A DNA stretch of 15,629 nucleotides from Bacteroidia bacterium (GCA_030054235.1 JASGCG010000008.1:1-15629); one strand, 5' to 3'; shown: positions 1 through 7,877, counted from the stretch's first letter. Numbers and translations: made by a program. Notes: generated from the sequence alone by a model not told the origin.

Positions 1-1195
1 CCTTGGAGCCAGCCTTGAGCTTGGGAAGCGCGCCCTGCCAGGTCTTCTGCATCGACGGCAGATCCACGCGATCCTGCGGACGGCTGGGCCCCGCAAGACT
101 GGGCACGATGGTCGATTGATCGAGCTCGACGACGGCGCCATACGAGATCGGCAGGCTGTCGTCGCGCCAAAGGCCCTGCGCCTTGGCGTAGGCCTCGACC
201 GTGCGCACGAGTTCCTCGGGGCGGCCCGACAGGCGCATGTAGTCGAGCGTGTGCTCATCGAACGGGAAGAAGCCGCAGGTGGCGCCGTACTCGGGCGCCA
301 TGTTCGCGATCGTGGCACGGTTGGCCAGCGGCATGTCGGCCAGACCGGGCCCGAAGAACTCGACGAACTTGCCGACGACGCCGTGCTTGCGCAGCACCTC
401 GGTCACGCGCAGCACGAGGTCAGTCGCCGTGGTGCCTTCCGGCAGCTTGCCCGTCAGGCGCACGCCGACGACTTCGGGAATCAGCATGTAGATCGGCTGG
501 CCCAGCATGACGGCCTCGGCCTCGATGCCGCCCACGCCCCAGCCGAGCACGCCGAGGCCGTTGATCATCGTGGTGTGGCTGTCGGTGCCCACGAGGCTGT
601 CGGGATAGAGGACCCCGTCCTTCTCCCAGACGCCCTTGGCGAGGTACTCAAGGTTGACTTGGTGCACGATGCCGGTCGCCGGCGGCACCACGCGGAAGTT
701 GCTGAAGGCCCCCTGCCCCCACTTCAGGAATTCATAGCGTTCCGCGTTGCGCTCGAACTCCTTCTCGTTGTTGATCGAGAGCGCCACGCCGCTGGCGTAG
801 GCATCGACCTGCACGCTGTGGTCGATGACCAGATCGCACGGCACGAGCGGATTGACCTTGCGCGGGTCGCCGCCCATGCGCTTCATGGCGCCGCGCATCG
901 CCGCAAGGTCGACCACGCACGGCACGCCCGTGAAGTCCTGCAGCACCACGCGACCGGGCATGAACGGGATCTCGTCCTCGCCGGGGTTGCGCGGGTCGTA
1001 ATTGGCGATCGAGCGGACGTGGTCCTCGGTGTAGACCCGGCCGTCGAGGTTCCGCAGCACGCTCTCCAGCAGCACCTTGATCGAGTACGGCAGGCGATCG
1101 ATGTTGCCGATGCCCTTGAGCGCAGCGAGGCTGTAATACGACTTGGGTCCGGTCGGGGTCTGGAGGGTGGCCTTGGCCTTGAAGGGATCGTGCAT
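1..1195 (-). CDS. acnA: Aconitate hydratase, AcnA type (N-terminal part; continues past the window start)
   Basis: The enzyme converts citrate to isocitrate through cis-aconitate in the cytosolic TCA cycle, using a [4Fe-4S] cluster. The visible 398 codons begin MHDPFKAKATLQTPTGPKSYYSL and match AcnA/IRP-type aconitases along their length. Landmarks are RLPYSIKVLLES (about residues 34-45), the substrate-site block GTDSHTTMINGLGVLGWGVG (203-222), GGIEAEAVMLGQP (222-234) and RATIANMAPEYGATCGFFP (293-311). AcnA proteins are usually about 890-900 residues, so roughly the second half, including the three cluster cysteines, lies outside the window. The ATG at 1195 is supported by an AAGGA motif (1203-1207) 7 nt upstream. 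A TAGAAT hexamer 23 nt upstream could be its -10 box. It lies 99 bp downstream of an unrelated permease gene and is probably transcribed separately. Family assignment is very secure. Confidence 0.96.
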   Translation of the reverse strand, partial: MHDPFKAKATLQTPTGPKSYYSLAALKGIGNIDRLPYSIKVLLESVLRNLDGRVYTEDHVRSIANYDPRNPGEDEIPFMPGRVVLQDFTGVPCVVDLAAMRGAMKRMGGDPRKVNPLVPCDLVIDHSVQVDAYASGVALSINNEKEFERNAERYEFLKWGQGAFSNFRVVPPATGIVHQVNLEYLAKGVWEKDGVLYPDSLVGTDSHTTMINGLGVLGWGVGGIEAEAVMLGQPIYMLIPEVVGVRLTGKLPEGTTATDLVLRVTEVLRKHGVVGKFVEFFGPGLADMPLANRATIANMAPEYGATCGFFPFDEHTLDYMRLSGRPEELVRTVEAYAKAQGLWRDDSLPISYGAVVELDQSTIVPSLAGPSRPQDRVDLPSMQKTWQGALPKLKAGSK

Positions 1196-1218
1196 GGGTT
1201 GTTCCTTGGGGAGGGACG

Positions 1219-1224
1219 ATTCTA
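1219..1224 (-). promoter_or_regulatory. Candidate -10 box for acnA
   Basis: On the minus strand this reads TAGAAT, one mismatch from TATAAT, 23 nt before the acnA start codon. Transcription starting about 6 nt further on would leave a short leader of about 17 nt that contains the AAGGA ribosome-binding motif. I see no convincing -35 hexamer at 16-18 nt spacing, so this rests on the -10 match and position only. Confidence 0.35.
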
Positions 1225-1294
1225 GGGCCGTGCCGACCACGCGTGCGCGCGGGGCACGGTGCCGAAAACCACTGGAAATCCCGTTCGAAGCGGA

Positions 1295-3070
1295 TCAGGC
1301 CGTGCCCGCGAGCCGCCGCACGATCATCATGAAGCGCTGGCGCAGCGACGCGCGGATCGCCACGACGATGGCGAGGTAGCCGACCGAACCGGCGATGGCG
1401 CCGGCAACCAGGGCCGCACGAGTGGCCGAGAGCTCCGTGAGCGACTCGACCGTCAGCGACGCGAAGAGCTCCTGTGGCGCGAGCCCCAGTTGCAGCACAG
1501 CCAGCGGATTGAAGCCCGCGAGGAAAGGACCCACGACCGGGATGCGCCCGCCAAAGCCGAGACCGCAGAGTCCACTCACGATCGCCACCGCTGCGGCGAC
1601 GCCAGTTGCCGCGAACACGCTGCCGATCGTGCCCTTGCTCTGGACGGACCACTGCAGGCCCACCATCACGCAGAAGGCCGTGAACGCCACGAGCACGAGC
1701 GGGAACGCAATCACCAGTTCCGGCAGGATCAGCGGCGCACGGACCGAGCCGCCAGGCAGCGCCACAAGCAAGCCACGCGCCATGGAGTACGCGACAGCCA
1801 CGACCACACCAAGGATCGGCGCCGCCAGCATCGGCCAGAGGTAGGTGACGATGCCGCGCAACTTTCCCGAGAGGTACGCACCGGGATCGATCGGCGTGGT
1901 CAGCAGGATGTCGAGCGAGCCATCCTCGCGCTCCTTGGTGACCGCGGTGGCGCTGGCGTTGAGTGCCGCGAGGGCCACGATCACGCTTTCAGCGGCGACC
2001 ACAATGAGCACGGCCACGGGAAATCCTGCATCGTTGAGCGTGCCGCGCGCATGCAGGATCGCTGGCACCCCCGACGCCGCCACACCGATGGCGAGAAACC
2101 CCCAGCGCATGACGAGCGAGCCAAGCCCCAGGTTGCGCGCGTGGAGTTCGCGCCACGCGATGCCGTTCTGCCAGACCTCGCTCGGCGGCCGGCTTGATCC
2201 CTGACGCACCCGGCCCAGCGAGCCGCGCTCATCGGCGCCGATCAGTCGCACCCGCAGCACGCTCCAGGCCATGAGCGCCAGCGCCGTTCCGAGAAAAAGC
2301 ACGGCCTGCGCGAACACCGGCCGCGTCATCCAGAAGCCGCCCTCGGCCGGCACCACGTAACGATTGGACCGCAGCAGGACCTCGAGCGTGAGGAACGGGT
2401 TGAGCGGCGTGATGACCGTGGTCGAGGTCACGTCGAGCGTGGTGCCAACCTGCTGCCGAAGGCCGGCATCGATCCCATAGGTCACGAAGAGGTAGGCGAC
2501 CACGGAGACGTAGAAGGCAAAGACCGCTCGCTGCCCCCCGACGCGCGTGACGCAGAGCATGATCGCGATGCTGCCCACGAGGATTGCCGTCGAGGCCGCG
2601 ATCGCATACGACCCCATGATCGACCCGCCGCTCACGCCGCCGAACAGCTGCGTGACAGCAAAGAGCGGGAAGGTGCTCAGCAGCAAGGCCACGACGAAGA
2701 AGAGCCGCCCGAGCAGGTTGCCCAGGACAATCTGCGCGCTCGACAGCGGCGTCGTCAGCATGATCTCCCACGTCCGAGGGCTCGATTCATGCGCAATCGC
2801 CCCGGCCATGAACACCGGCGTCAGCAGGCAGATCGCCAGCACCTGGCCGTAGCTCACCAGCGTGAAGGCCTGCGCACCGCGGGCAGCCAGGCCCCGCATG
2901 CCCTCGGAGCCGGTGAAGAGCAGCGCCAACGTGAGAATCGTGGCCATCAGGCCGAGGTAGCCCGCACGCAGGTGCAAGTGACGTGTGCGGCGGCTTGCAC
3001 CCGTCACCACGCGCACAGCGATGGGGTTGGTGGGAGCAAGCGCGAAGAGTCGCTGGACCACGCCGGACAT
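1295..3070 (-). CDS. Double-length ABC-2 type transporter permease
   Basis: A 591-residue polytopic membrane protein built from two ABC-2 permease-like halves. The first half carries ESSPRTWEIMLTTPLSSAQI (95-114) after a first hydrophobic segment, and the second repeats the pattern as KEREDGSLDILLTTPIDPGA (379-398). This E-R/TxE...LLTTP signature is typical of ABC-2 permeases next to the coupling region. A second repeated element is NPFLTLEVLL (224-233) against NPLAVLQLGL (521-530). About a dozen hydrophobic stretches are visible, for example 41-52, 78-92, 121-141, 162-173, 184-199, 255-271, 353-372, 408-428, 448-470 and 484-504. No ATPase gene lies within the window, so partner and substrate are unknown. 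The start at 3070 has no Shine-Dalgarno motif but has TACGAT 6 nt upstream. It is divergent from rny. Membership in the ABC-2 superfamily is secure; the specific role is not. Confidence 0.88.
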   Translation of the reverse strand: MSGVVQRLFALAPTNPIAVRVVTGASRRTRHLHLRAGYLGLMATILTLALLFTGSEGMRGLAARGAQAFTLVSYGQVLAICLLTPVFMAGAIAHESSPRTWEIMLTTPLSSAQIVLGNLLGRLFFVVALLLSTFPLFAVTQLFGGVSGGSIMGSYAIAASTAILVGSIAIMLCVTRVGGQRAVFAFYVSVVAYLFVTYGIDAGLRQQVGTTLDVTSTTVITPLNPFLTLEVLLRSNRYVVPAEGGFWMTRPVFAQAVLFLGTALALMAWSVLRVRLIGADERGSLGRVRQGSSRPPSEVWQNGIAWRELHARNLGLGSLVMRWGFLAIGVAASGVPAILHARGTLNDAGFPVAVLIVVAAESVIVALAALNASATAVTKEREDGSLDILLTTPIDPGAYLSGKLRGIVTYLWPMLAAPILGVVVAVAYSMARGLLVALPGGSVRAPLILPELVIAFPLVLVAFTAFCVMVGLQWSVQSKGTIGSVFAATGVAAAVAIVSGLCGLGFGGRIPVVGPFLAGFNPLAVLQLGLAPQELFASLTVESLTELSATRAALVAGAIAGSVGYLAIVVAIRASLRQRFMMIVRRLAGTA

Positions 3071-3076
3071 GCTCGG

Positions 3077-3082
3077 ATCGTA
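3077..3082 (-). promoter_or_regulatory. Candidate -10 box (TANNNT) for the ABC-2 permease
   Basis: TACGAT on the minus strand ends 6 nt before the ATG at 3070. With a normal discriminator length the transcript would begin at the start codon itself, giving a leaderless mRNA. No -35 match is visible. The hexamer alone is weak evidence; its value comes from the same arrangement at other gene starts in this window. Confidence 0.3.
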
Positions 3083-3114
3083 CGGTGTTCACCCGCCGGG
3101 TCGCGCAGGTCGAT

Positions 3115-3120
3115 TACCCT
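3115..3120 (+). promoter_or_regulatory. Candidate -10 box (TANNNT) for rny
   Basis: TACCCT lies 6 nt upstream of the ATG at 3127, the same spacing as at the divergent permease gene. It would place the transcription start on the first base of the ATG. There is no Shine-Dalgarno motif for this start and no clear -35 box. Confidence 0.27.
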
Positions 3121-3126
3121 TGGGCG

Positions 3127-4737
3127 ATGCTCGAGCCAGCGGATCAAGCCATGTCCACCACGACGGTCGTTGCCCTTGCCGGGGCATGTGCCGTGGGGGG
3201 TGCGCTGGCGGGCGCCCTGGCCGCCAGATTCATCGGTTCACGGTCGCTGCGCGCGGCACGGCAGCAGGCGGCGGCCATCGTCGAGACCGCTCGTGCAGAG
3301 GCCGCTGCATCCGCCAAGGGGCTCGAACTTGAGGCCGAACGCAGGATCGCCGAGCGGCGCGCACAGATCGACCGCGAGATCGATGTTGCCTTGACCCAGT
3401 TGCGGCAAGGCCAGGAAGGACTCCGCACCACGCAGCAGCAGGTTGATGCACGCCTGGCCGCACTCGGTGAGCGTGAACGACGCCTCGATGATCGCGACCA
3501 GCGCGTGAATGACCGCGAACGCGAGGCGACCACCACGCTCGAGCGCGCCAAGGCCGCGCTGACCGAGCGCGAAGCCGCACTGGCGGACCTGCGGCGCCAG
3601 CTCGAGACCATCGCCGGCATGACGCGCGAGGAGGCCATGCAGCGCGTGCTCCAGGATGCCCGCCGCGACAGCGAGCACGAGGCCGCGCAGCTGCGCCACA
3701 CGCTGCTCTCCGAGGCGGAACGATCGGCCCGCGACCAAGGCCGCGAAATCACGCTGATGGCGATCCAGCGCTACGCGGGCGAGACCGTGGGCGAATCCAC
3801 GGTGCGCACCGTGAAGGTTCCCAACGAGGAGATCAAGGGTCGCCTGATCGGCCGCGAGGGTCGCAACATCCGTGCGCTCGAGAAGGCCACGGGGGCTGAC
3901 CTCCTCATCGATGACACGCCGGGCGTGATCGCCGTGAGCTGCTTCGATCGCGTGCGCCAGGCGATCGCGGTCGAGGCCCTGCAGCGGCTGGTCGCCGACG
4001 GGCGCGTGCATCCGGCCCGCATCGAGGATGTGGTCGCACAGGTTCGTCGTGACATGGACCAGCGGATCACCAAGGCAGGCGAGGAAGCTGCGCTCGAGGC
4101 TGACGTGCGCAACCTGCATCCGCGCGTGATCGAGGCGCTGGGGCGCCTGTCGTTCCGTACCAGCTATGCGCAGAACGTGCTGCGCCACTCGATCGAGGTG
4201 GCGTTCCTGTCGCAGATGATCGCGGACCAGCTCGGGCTTGATGGACGCCTGGCCCGGCGCTGCGGGCTGCTGCATGACCTCGGCAAGGCAATGGACCACG
4301 ACATGGAGGGCGGCCACCCAGCGATTGGCCGCGACTTCCTGGTGCGGCACGGCGAGCGCAACGAGGCTGTGCTCAACGCGGTCGCGGGTCATCATGGCGA
4401 CATCCCCGTGACCACGCCGTACACACCGATCGTGATGGCGGCCGACGCGCTGTCAGGCGCCCGCCCGGGTGCGCGGCGCGAGAGCATGGAGCAGTACGTG
4501 AAGCGGCTGCAGCAGCTGGAGGCCATTGCGCGTGAGCACGACGGCGTGACCGAGGCCTTTGCCGTGCAGGCTGGCCGCGAAGTGCGCGTGATCGTGGATG
4601 CTGGCGCCGTCGACGATGCGCGCACGCGCGCCATCGCTGATGCGATCGCGGCCCGCGTGGAGCGTGAGATGACCTTCCCGGGCGAGATCAAGGTCTCGGT
4701 GCTGCGCGAAGTGCGGGCCGAGGCATCGGCGCGCTGA
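3127..4737 (+). CDS. rny: Ribonuclease Y
   Basis: Membrane-anchored endoribonuclease that initiates mRNA decay. The domain order is canonical for RNase Y: one N-terminal membrane helix (about residues 13-35), a long charged coiled coil rich in Glu, Arg, Ala and Gln (about 41-213), and a KH domain with EIKGRLIGREGRNIR and the GREG loop at 242-245. The KH part continues through LLIDDTPGVIAVSCFDRVRQ and ADGRVHPARIEDVV. An HD phosphohydrolase domain follows, with the metal-binding HD pair at 383-384 in LLHDLGKAMDHDMEGGH, then AGHHGDIP and a typical C terminus (EIKVSVLRE). At 536 residues it is near the usual ~520. The start could instead be the ATG at 3151 (MSTTTVVALAG, 528 aa). Neither ATG has a ribosome-binding motif, and I prefer 3127 because of the TACCCT at -6 nt. 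It is followed 3 bp later by ksgA, so the two are probably co-transcribed. Confidence 0.96.
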   Translation: MLEPADQAMSTTTVVALAGACAVGGALAGALAARFIGSRSLRAARQQAAAIVETARAEAAASAKGLELEAERRIAERRAQIDREIDVALTQLRQGQEGLRTTQQQVDARLAALGERERRLDDRDQRVNDREREATTTLERAKAALTEREAALADLRRQLETIAGMTREEAMQRVLQDARRDSEHEAAQLRHTLLSEAERSARDQGREITLMAIQRYAGETVGESTVRTVKVPNEEIKGRLIGREGRNIRALEKATGADLLIDDTPGVIAVSCFDRVRQAIAVEALQRLVADGRVHPARIEDVVAQVRRDMDQRITKAGEEAALEADVRNLHPRVIEALGRLSFRTSYAQNVLRHSIEVAFLSQMIADQLGLDGRLARRCGLLHDLGKAMDHDMEGGHPAIGRDFLVRHGERNEAVLNAVAGHHGDIPVTTPYTPIVMAADALSGARPGARRESMEQYVKRLQQLEAIAREHDGVTEAFAVQAGREVRVIVDAGAVDDARTRAIADAIAARVEREMTFPGEIKVSVLREVRAEASAR

Positions 4738-4740
4738 ACC

Positions 4741-5547
4741 GTGCAGACCCTGAGCGACATCAAGGCAATCCTCGCCACGCGAGGGCTCGAGCCCAAGCAC
4801 CGGTTCGGGCAGAACTTCCTACATGACCAGAACAAGTTGCGCGCGCTGGTCGCCCACAGCGGCGCGGTGGCAGGCGACCTGGTCCTGGAGGTTGGGCCCG
4901 GCACCGGTACGCTCACCGAGGCGCTCCTCGATGCAGGCTGCGAGGTCGTCGCCTGCGAACTCGACGGCGACATGGCAGCGATCATCAAGGACCGCCTGGG
5001 CAGCCGTGTCACGCTGATCCACGGCGACTGCCTGGATGGCAAGCACGCCGTGTCGTCCGCTGTCCTCCGGGCGCTGGCTGGTCGCCCATTCAGGCTGATT
5101 GCCAACCTGCCCTACGGTGCCGCCACCCCCCTGATCCTGAACTTGGCGGCGCACCATCCGACCTGCCTGGGCCAGTTTGTGACAGTGCAACGCGAGGTGG
5201 CGCAGCGGCTCGCCGCAGCGCCCGGCAGCGATGCCTACGGCGCCGCCACGGTGCTCGTGTCGCTCACGAGCAGGGTCGAACTGCTCGAAACGCTGCCAGG
5301 ATCCTGTTTCTGGCCCATCCCGCGGGTGACCAGTGCGATGATGTCCGTGATTCCCAACCCGGACAGGCCAACGATCGATCCTGATCGGGTCAGCGCCTTC
5401 GTGCACCGAATCTTCGCTTCCCGGCGCAAGCAACTCGGTGCGCTGCTTGGCCGTCAAGTCAGTTACCCCGCTGGGATCCTCCCAACGATGCGCGCCGAAA
5501 CACTCACTCCGCCGCAGATTCTTGCACTGATGCACGCGATTGGCTGA
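4741..5547 (+). CDS. ksgA: 16S rRNA (adenine(1518)-N(6)/adenine(1519)-N(6))-dimethyltransferase
   Basis: Uses S-adenosylmethionine to dimethylate two adjacent adenines in the 3' end hairpin of 16S rRNA during late 30S maturation. The 268-residue protein is the usual size. It shows HRFGQNFL (20-27), the SAM-binding motif LEVGPGTGTLTEAL (49-62), the acidic ELD (73-75), catalytic motif IV NLPY (122-125), QREVAQRL (150-157), and the RsmA-type FWPIPRVTSAMM (190-201). The C-terminal FASRRKQLGALLG is also typical. The start is GTG at 4741, only 3 bp after the rny stop, with no Shine-Dalgarno of its own, so translational coupling to rny is likely. Motif IV reads NLPYG rather than the more common NLPYN or NLPYS. 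Identification is secure; the synonym is rsmA. Confidence 0.96.
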   Translation: MQTLSDIKAILATRGLEPKHRFGQNFLHDQNKLRALVAHSGAVAGDLVLEVGPGTGTLTEALLDAGCEVVACELDGDMAAIIKDRLGSRVTLIHGDCLDGKHAVSSAVLRALAGRPFRLIANLPYGAATPLILNLAAHHPTCLGQFVTVQREVAQRLAAAPGSDAYGAATVLVSLTSRVELLETLPGSCFWPIPRVTSAMMSVIPNPDRPTIDPDRVSAFVHRIFASRRKQLGALLGRQVSYPAGILPTMRAETLTPPQILALMHAIG

Positions 5548-5591
5548 TTGGTCAAGCCGTTTCGCCCGGCAAGTCGATATCCTCGGTTCAC

Positions 5592-5610
5592 GTGATGCAG
5601 CGTGCATCAC
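5592..5610. promoter_or_regulatory. Perfect 19-bp inverted repeat, candidate operator
   Basis: GTGATGCA (5592-5599), a 3-nt centre GCG, then TGCATCAC (5603-5610): eight perfectly paired bases per arm. It lies 29 bp upstream of the winged-helix gene start. With a transcription start near 5640 its centre would be close to -39, where dimeric regulators commonly bind. No T-run follows, so it is a poor terminator for ksgA. Autoregulation by the adjacent winged-helix protein is inference. Confidence 0.45.
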
Positions 5611-5626
5611 CTCGCTTCGCTCTACA

Positions 5627-5632
5627 TAAGGT
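5627..5632 (+). promoter_or_regulatory. Candidate -10 box (TAAGGT) or Shine-Dalgarno region of the winged-helix gene
   Basis: TAAGGT ends 7 nt before the ATG at 5640. The stretch AAGGTAGG (5628-5635) can equally be read as a ribosome-binding site for the same ATG. Either reading supports the start at 5640 over the upstream GTG/ATG at 5592/5595, which lie inside the inverted repeat. Confidence 0.3.
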
Positions 5633-5639
5633 AGGTTCC

Positions 5640-6284
5640 ATGGCTCGGTCTTCGACCTCTCTCCGGGGGAACAAGGCTGGTCGTCAGTCATCCGCGCAGG
5701 GCATTGACCTTTCGGTCAACGCCGTGTGGAATTGCGTTCGGTCCCCCTTCCGCCTCCGGCTCCTCGAGACCATCCGTGGCTCGGGCGGCTGCACGGTCCT
5801 CGAGATCGCGCGCGCGCTCGACGTGAGCCCACCGAGCCTCTACTACCACATCGGCCTGCTGCTGAAGTCGGGCCTGATCGGCCAGATGGTGCCGCAGCCC
5901 GCTGCAGGCCGTGTCGGCCGGCTTGGGCCGGTTGCCGCGATCTTCTTCGCGAACGTGGATGCGATCAAGTTCGCACCGACCAAGTCGGCGCGTGAACAGC
6001 AGCGCATGGCCAAGCTCGTCGCCGGGCTCATCACTGAGCACGCCGCTGACCTGGCCATGGCAGCCAAGATCGACCTCCCTGCGATCGGCAACGGCTGGGA
6101 GTCGCTCGAAGCCGACGAGGTCAAGGCGATCCAGAAGGCCTTCGCCACGGTGGATGGCGTGCTGTCCAAGGCACGCGCCCGCCGCGAGAAGGCTCACGGC
6201 AAGGTTGTTCTGGCCACGCACCATGTGAGCTTCAGCGTTGCAGCCACCGCACCGGCCACCCTGCCGGCGCCCAAGCTCGGCTGA
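5640..6284 (+). CDS. Winged helix-turn-helix transcriptional regulator (ArsR-like)
   Basis: A 214-residue protein with a winged-helix DNA-binding domain at about residues 28-85. NAVWNCVRSPFRLRLLETI is the usual first helix of ArsR/HTH_20-type regulators. VLEIARALDVSPPSLYYHIGLLLKSGLI (53-80) gives the helix-turn-helix and the following helix, with a 'YYH' recognition helix as in ArsR-like proteins. The rest (about 100-185) is predicted helical and charged and is not recognised; the Ala/Pro-rich tail looks disordered. I see no cysteine metal site. The start at 5640 was chosen for the AAGGTAGG motif just upstream. The gene follows ksgA by 92 bp and has a perfect 19-bp inverted repeat in front of it, so it may control itself. 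Its targets and ligand cannot be told from the sequence. Confidence 0.82.
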   Translation: MARSSTSLRGNKAGRQSSAQGIDLSVNAVWNCVRSPFRLRLLETIRGSGGCTVLEIARALDVSPPSLYYHIGLLLKSGLIGQMVPQPAAGRVGRLGPVAAIFFANVDAIKFAPTKSAREQQRMAKLVAGLITEHAADLAMAAKIDLPAIGNGWESLEADEVKAIQKAFATVDGVLSKARARREKAHGKVVLATHHVSFSVAATAPATLPAPKLG

Positions 6285-6290
6285 ACCTAC

Positions 6291-6307
6291 GCGCCGATCA
6301 ACGGCGC
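6291..6307. terminator. Small GC hairpin after the winged-helix gene
   Basis: GCGCCG (6291-6296), a 5-nt loop and CGGCGC (6302-6307) form a 6-bp stem starting 7 nt after the stop codon. No T-run follows. It precedes the much stronger hairpin at 6321-6352 and may act with it, or may stabilise the transcript 3' end. Confidence 0.4.
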
Positions 6308-6320
6308 ATGACAGCATCAC

Positions 6321-6352
6321 ACGACCACGGGCGCTTCGGCGCCCGTGGTCGT
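6321..6352. terminator. Bidirectional terminator hairpin with UUCG loop
   Basis: ACGACCACGGGCGC (6321-6334), loop TTCG, and the exact complement (6339-6352) form a perfect 14-bp stem closed by the extra-stable C(UUCG)G tetraloop. It lies between convergent genes: 36 bp after the plus-strand regulator stop and 1 bp beyond the minus-strand DUF4139 stop at 6354. The plus strand continues TTTCACC, a weak T-tract. It can serve both transcripts. Confidence 0.85.
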
Positions 6353-6353
6353 T

Positions 6354-7865
6354 TCACCACTGGTAGGTGACGGTGTACGTGACGTCGCGGGTCTCGCCGG
6401 CGGGCACCGCCACCGTCCACTCAACAGCCTGTGCGCTCGTCTTCGTCGAGGGCTGCGATTCGTTGGTCATCGACCACTGCGCCCAGCGGTAGAGACGCTC
6501 GCGCACGGTGACCGTGGCGGCCTCGTCCTGCTTGCGGTTGCGCAGTTCGATCCGCACCGATTCGCTCATGGTGCGGCGGGCGTGATCAATCGTGAAATCG
6601 GTGCGCGTACGGCTGCCGACCACGTCGAAGCTCTCGCCGATGCGGATCGTCACGCGTTCGTCGCGCGGCGTGTGGCCGATCACGTCCTCGCCGATGAACT
6701 CGAGCGATCCATCGGCCGCATCGGTCATCGATGCGCGGATCTTGCCCGCGGGCAGCGGGATGCCCAGGCCAGAAGCCTTGTCGTTCATGAGTCGCACGAG
6801 CACGGCGACCTTGGGGCTCTGCACGCCCGGATCGCCGGCATCGGCATAGGGCTCGCTCGGCGACCAGCCCGACCACTGTGCCGTGCCATCGAACACCAGC
6901 ACGCGTTCGACCGGCACGGCAGAGACCGTGGGGAACAGCGTGATCTGCTGCACGCCGTTCTGCGCCAGGTCCACCGGGCGCGGCAGGGTGTACAGGTGGT
7001 ACTCGGCGAAGGACTTCTCTTCGAAGCCGCCACCGGCACCGCCCGCTGCATCGGCCATCGCCAGCATGCGTTCCATGCGCATGGGCTGGCGTGGCTGCAC
7101 CCGCTGCACGGTGCCGGCCACGAGCTTGAGCGATGCGTCGTCGAACGACTGGCCGCTCAGGTTGAGCAGGGTGACCCACGCTCCGAGGTCGGCCTTCGTG
7201 AACGAGGGATCGATCACGAGGTTGTAGTCGGAGCGCCAGGTCAGGCCACCGGTCTGGTACGCCGTCCGCACAAGGTGCTCGCCGCCCTTGGGAGCATCGA
7301 GCGTCCACGAGAGCGTGGGCCGCGTCATCAGGCCCTGCGGCAGGTCACCGAGCGTCACCATGGCTTCCGCCGATGGCACGATCTCGATGCCGCCGGTCGT
7401 GCGCAGCACCAATCGACCGCCGCTGGCCGAGAGCAGGGTCCCGCTGTATTCGCCACGATCATCGCTCACGGTGATCGGGCGATCGATGTACTTCTCAAGC
7501 AACTTGTCAGGACTGACCAGATCGAACTCGAAGCGCTGGTCGAGCACCGCGGTGGCGGGGTCCGTCAGGTCCACGATGCTCACGCTCGTCGGGTCGATGA
7601 ACGCGGCGACATCGGTCATGGAGAGCGTGCCTCGGCCCTGCTTGAGCTGCGTCCGCCGCACGTGCTTGACGACACCGAACCCCGGCACCTGCCAGGCGAA
7701 ATCGGCCCCCGCACCCATGCGCTGCTGCGCCACGAACCGCTGCGGGTCGAACCCCGCAGGATCGGCGCTGGAATAGACCGTGAGCGTGACGCCTTCCTTG
7801 GGAGCCTGCTGCACGGTGGTGCACGCGGCAAGCGAGGGCAGGACCGACATGAGTGCGATCAGCAT
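6354..7865 (-). CDS. DUF4139 domain-containing lipoprotein
   Basis: A 503-residue predicted envelope protein. It begins with a short hydrophobic segment ending in a lipobox (SLAAC, cysteine 15), so it is probably lipid-anchored. The body matches DUF4139 proteins: LTWRSDYNLVIDPSFTKADLGAWVTLLNLSGQSFDDASLKLVAGTVQRV is characteristic, and the C-terminal part (RTDFTIDHARRTMSESVRIELRNRK ... REDLYRW-like VRERLYRWAQW ... VPAGETRDVTYTVTYQW) is beta-rich. The biochemical function of this family is not established. The ATG at 7865 has an excellent AAGGAG site (7872-7877, 6-nt spacing). An in-frame ATG at 7904 would add MPKRSPNGPKEHH, a positively charged n-region that the shorter form lacks, but it has no good ribosome-binding site. 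The gene is 67 bp downstream of the TM2 gene and is probably the last of the purL-purQ-TM2 unit, ending at the UUCG hairpin. Confidence 0.85.
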   Translation of the reverse strand: MLIALMSVLPSLAACTTVQQAPKEGVTLTVYSSADPAGFDPQRFVAQQRMGAGADFAWQVPGFGVVKHVRRTQLKQGRGTLSMTDVAAFIDPTSVSIVDLTDPATAVLDQRFEFDLVSPDKLLEKYIDRPITVSDDRGEYSGTLLSASGGRLVLRTTGGIEIVPSAEAMVTLGDLPQGLMTRPTLSWTLDAPKGGEHLVRTAYQTGGLTWRSDYNLVIDPSFTKADLGAWVTLLNLSGQSFDDASLKLVAGTVQRVQPRQPMRMERMLAMADAAGGAGGGFEEKSFAEYHLYTLPRPVDLAQNGVQQITLFPTVSAVPVERVLVFDGTAQWSGWSPSEPYADAGDPGVQSPKVAVLVRLMNDKASGLGIPLPAGKIRASMTDAADGSLEFIGEDVIGHTPRDERVTIRIGESFDVVGSRTRTDFTIDHARRTMSESVRIELRNRKQDEAATVTVRERLYRWAQWSMTNESQPSTKTSAQAVEWTVAVPAGETRDVTYTVTYQW

Positions 7866-7871
7866 GTGATG

Positions 7872-7877
7872 CTCCTT
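7872..7877 (-). promoter_or_regulatory. Shine-Dalgarno site that decides the DUF4139 start
   Basis: AAGGAG on the minus strand, 6 nt before the ATG at 7865. It is one of the two strongest ribosome-binding motifs in the window and supports 7865 over the in-frame ATG at 7904. Confidence 0.75.

Noticed and set aside
116..1225. Plus-strand open frame opposite aconitase
   Set aside because: The minus strand encodes a clear AcnA sequence; the plus frame has no recognisable motif.
1395..1844. Plus-strand frames inside the ABC-2 permease
   Set aside because: Ser/Thr/Pro/Arg-rich shadows of a well-supported membrane protein gene.
5592..5610. Palindrome as ksgA terminator
   Set aside because: No T-run follows and the stem is only moderately GC-rich; its position fits an operator better.
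5592..5639. Extended N terminus for the winged-helix regulator from GTG 5592 or ATG 5595
   Set aside because: These codons lie inside the palindrome, while ATG 5640 has an AAGGTAGG motif immediately upstream.
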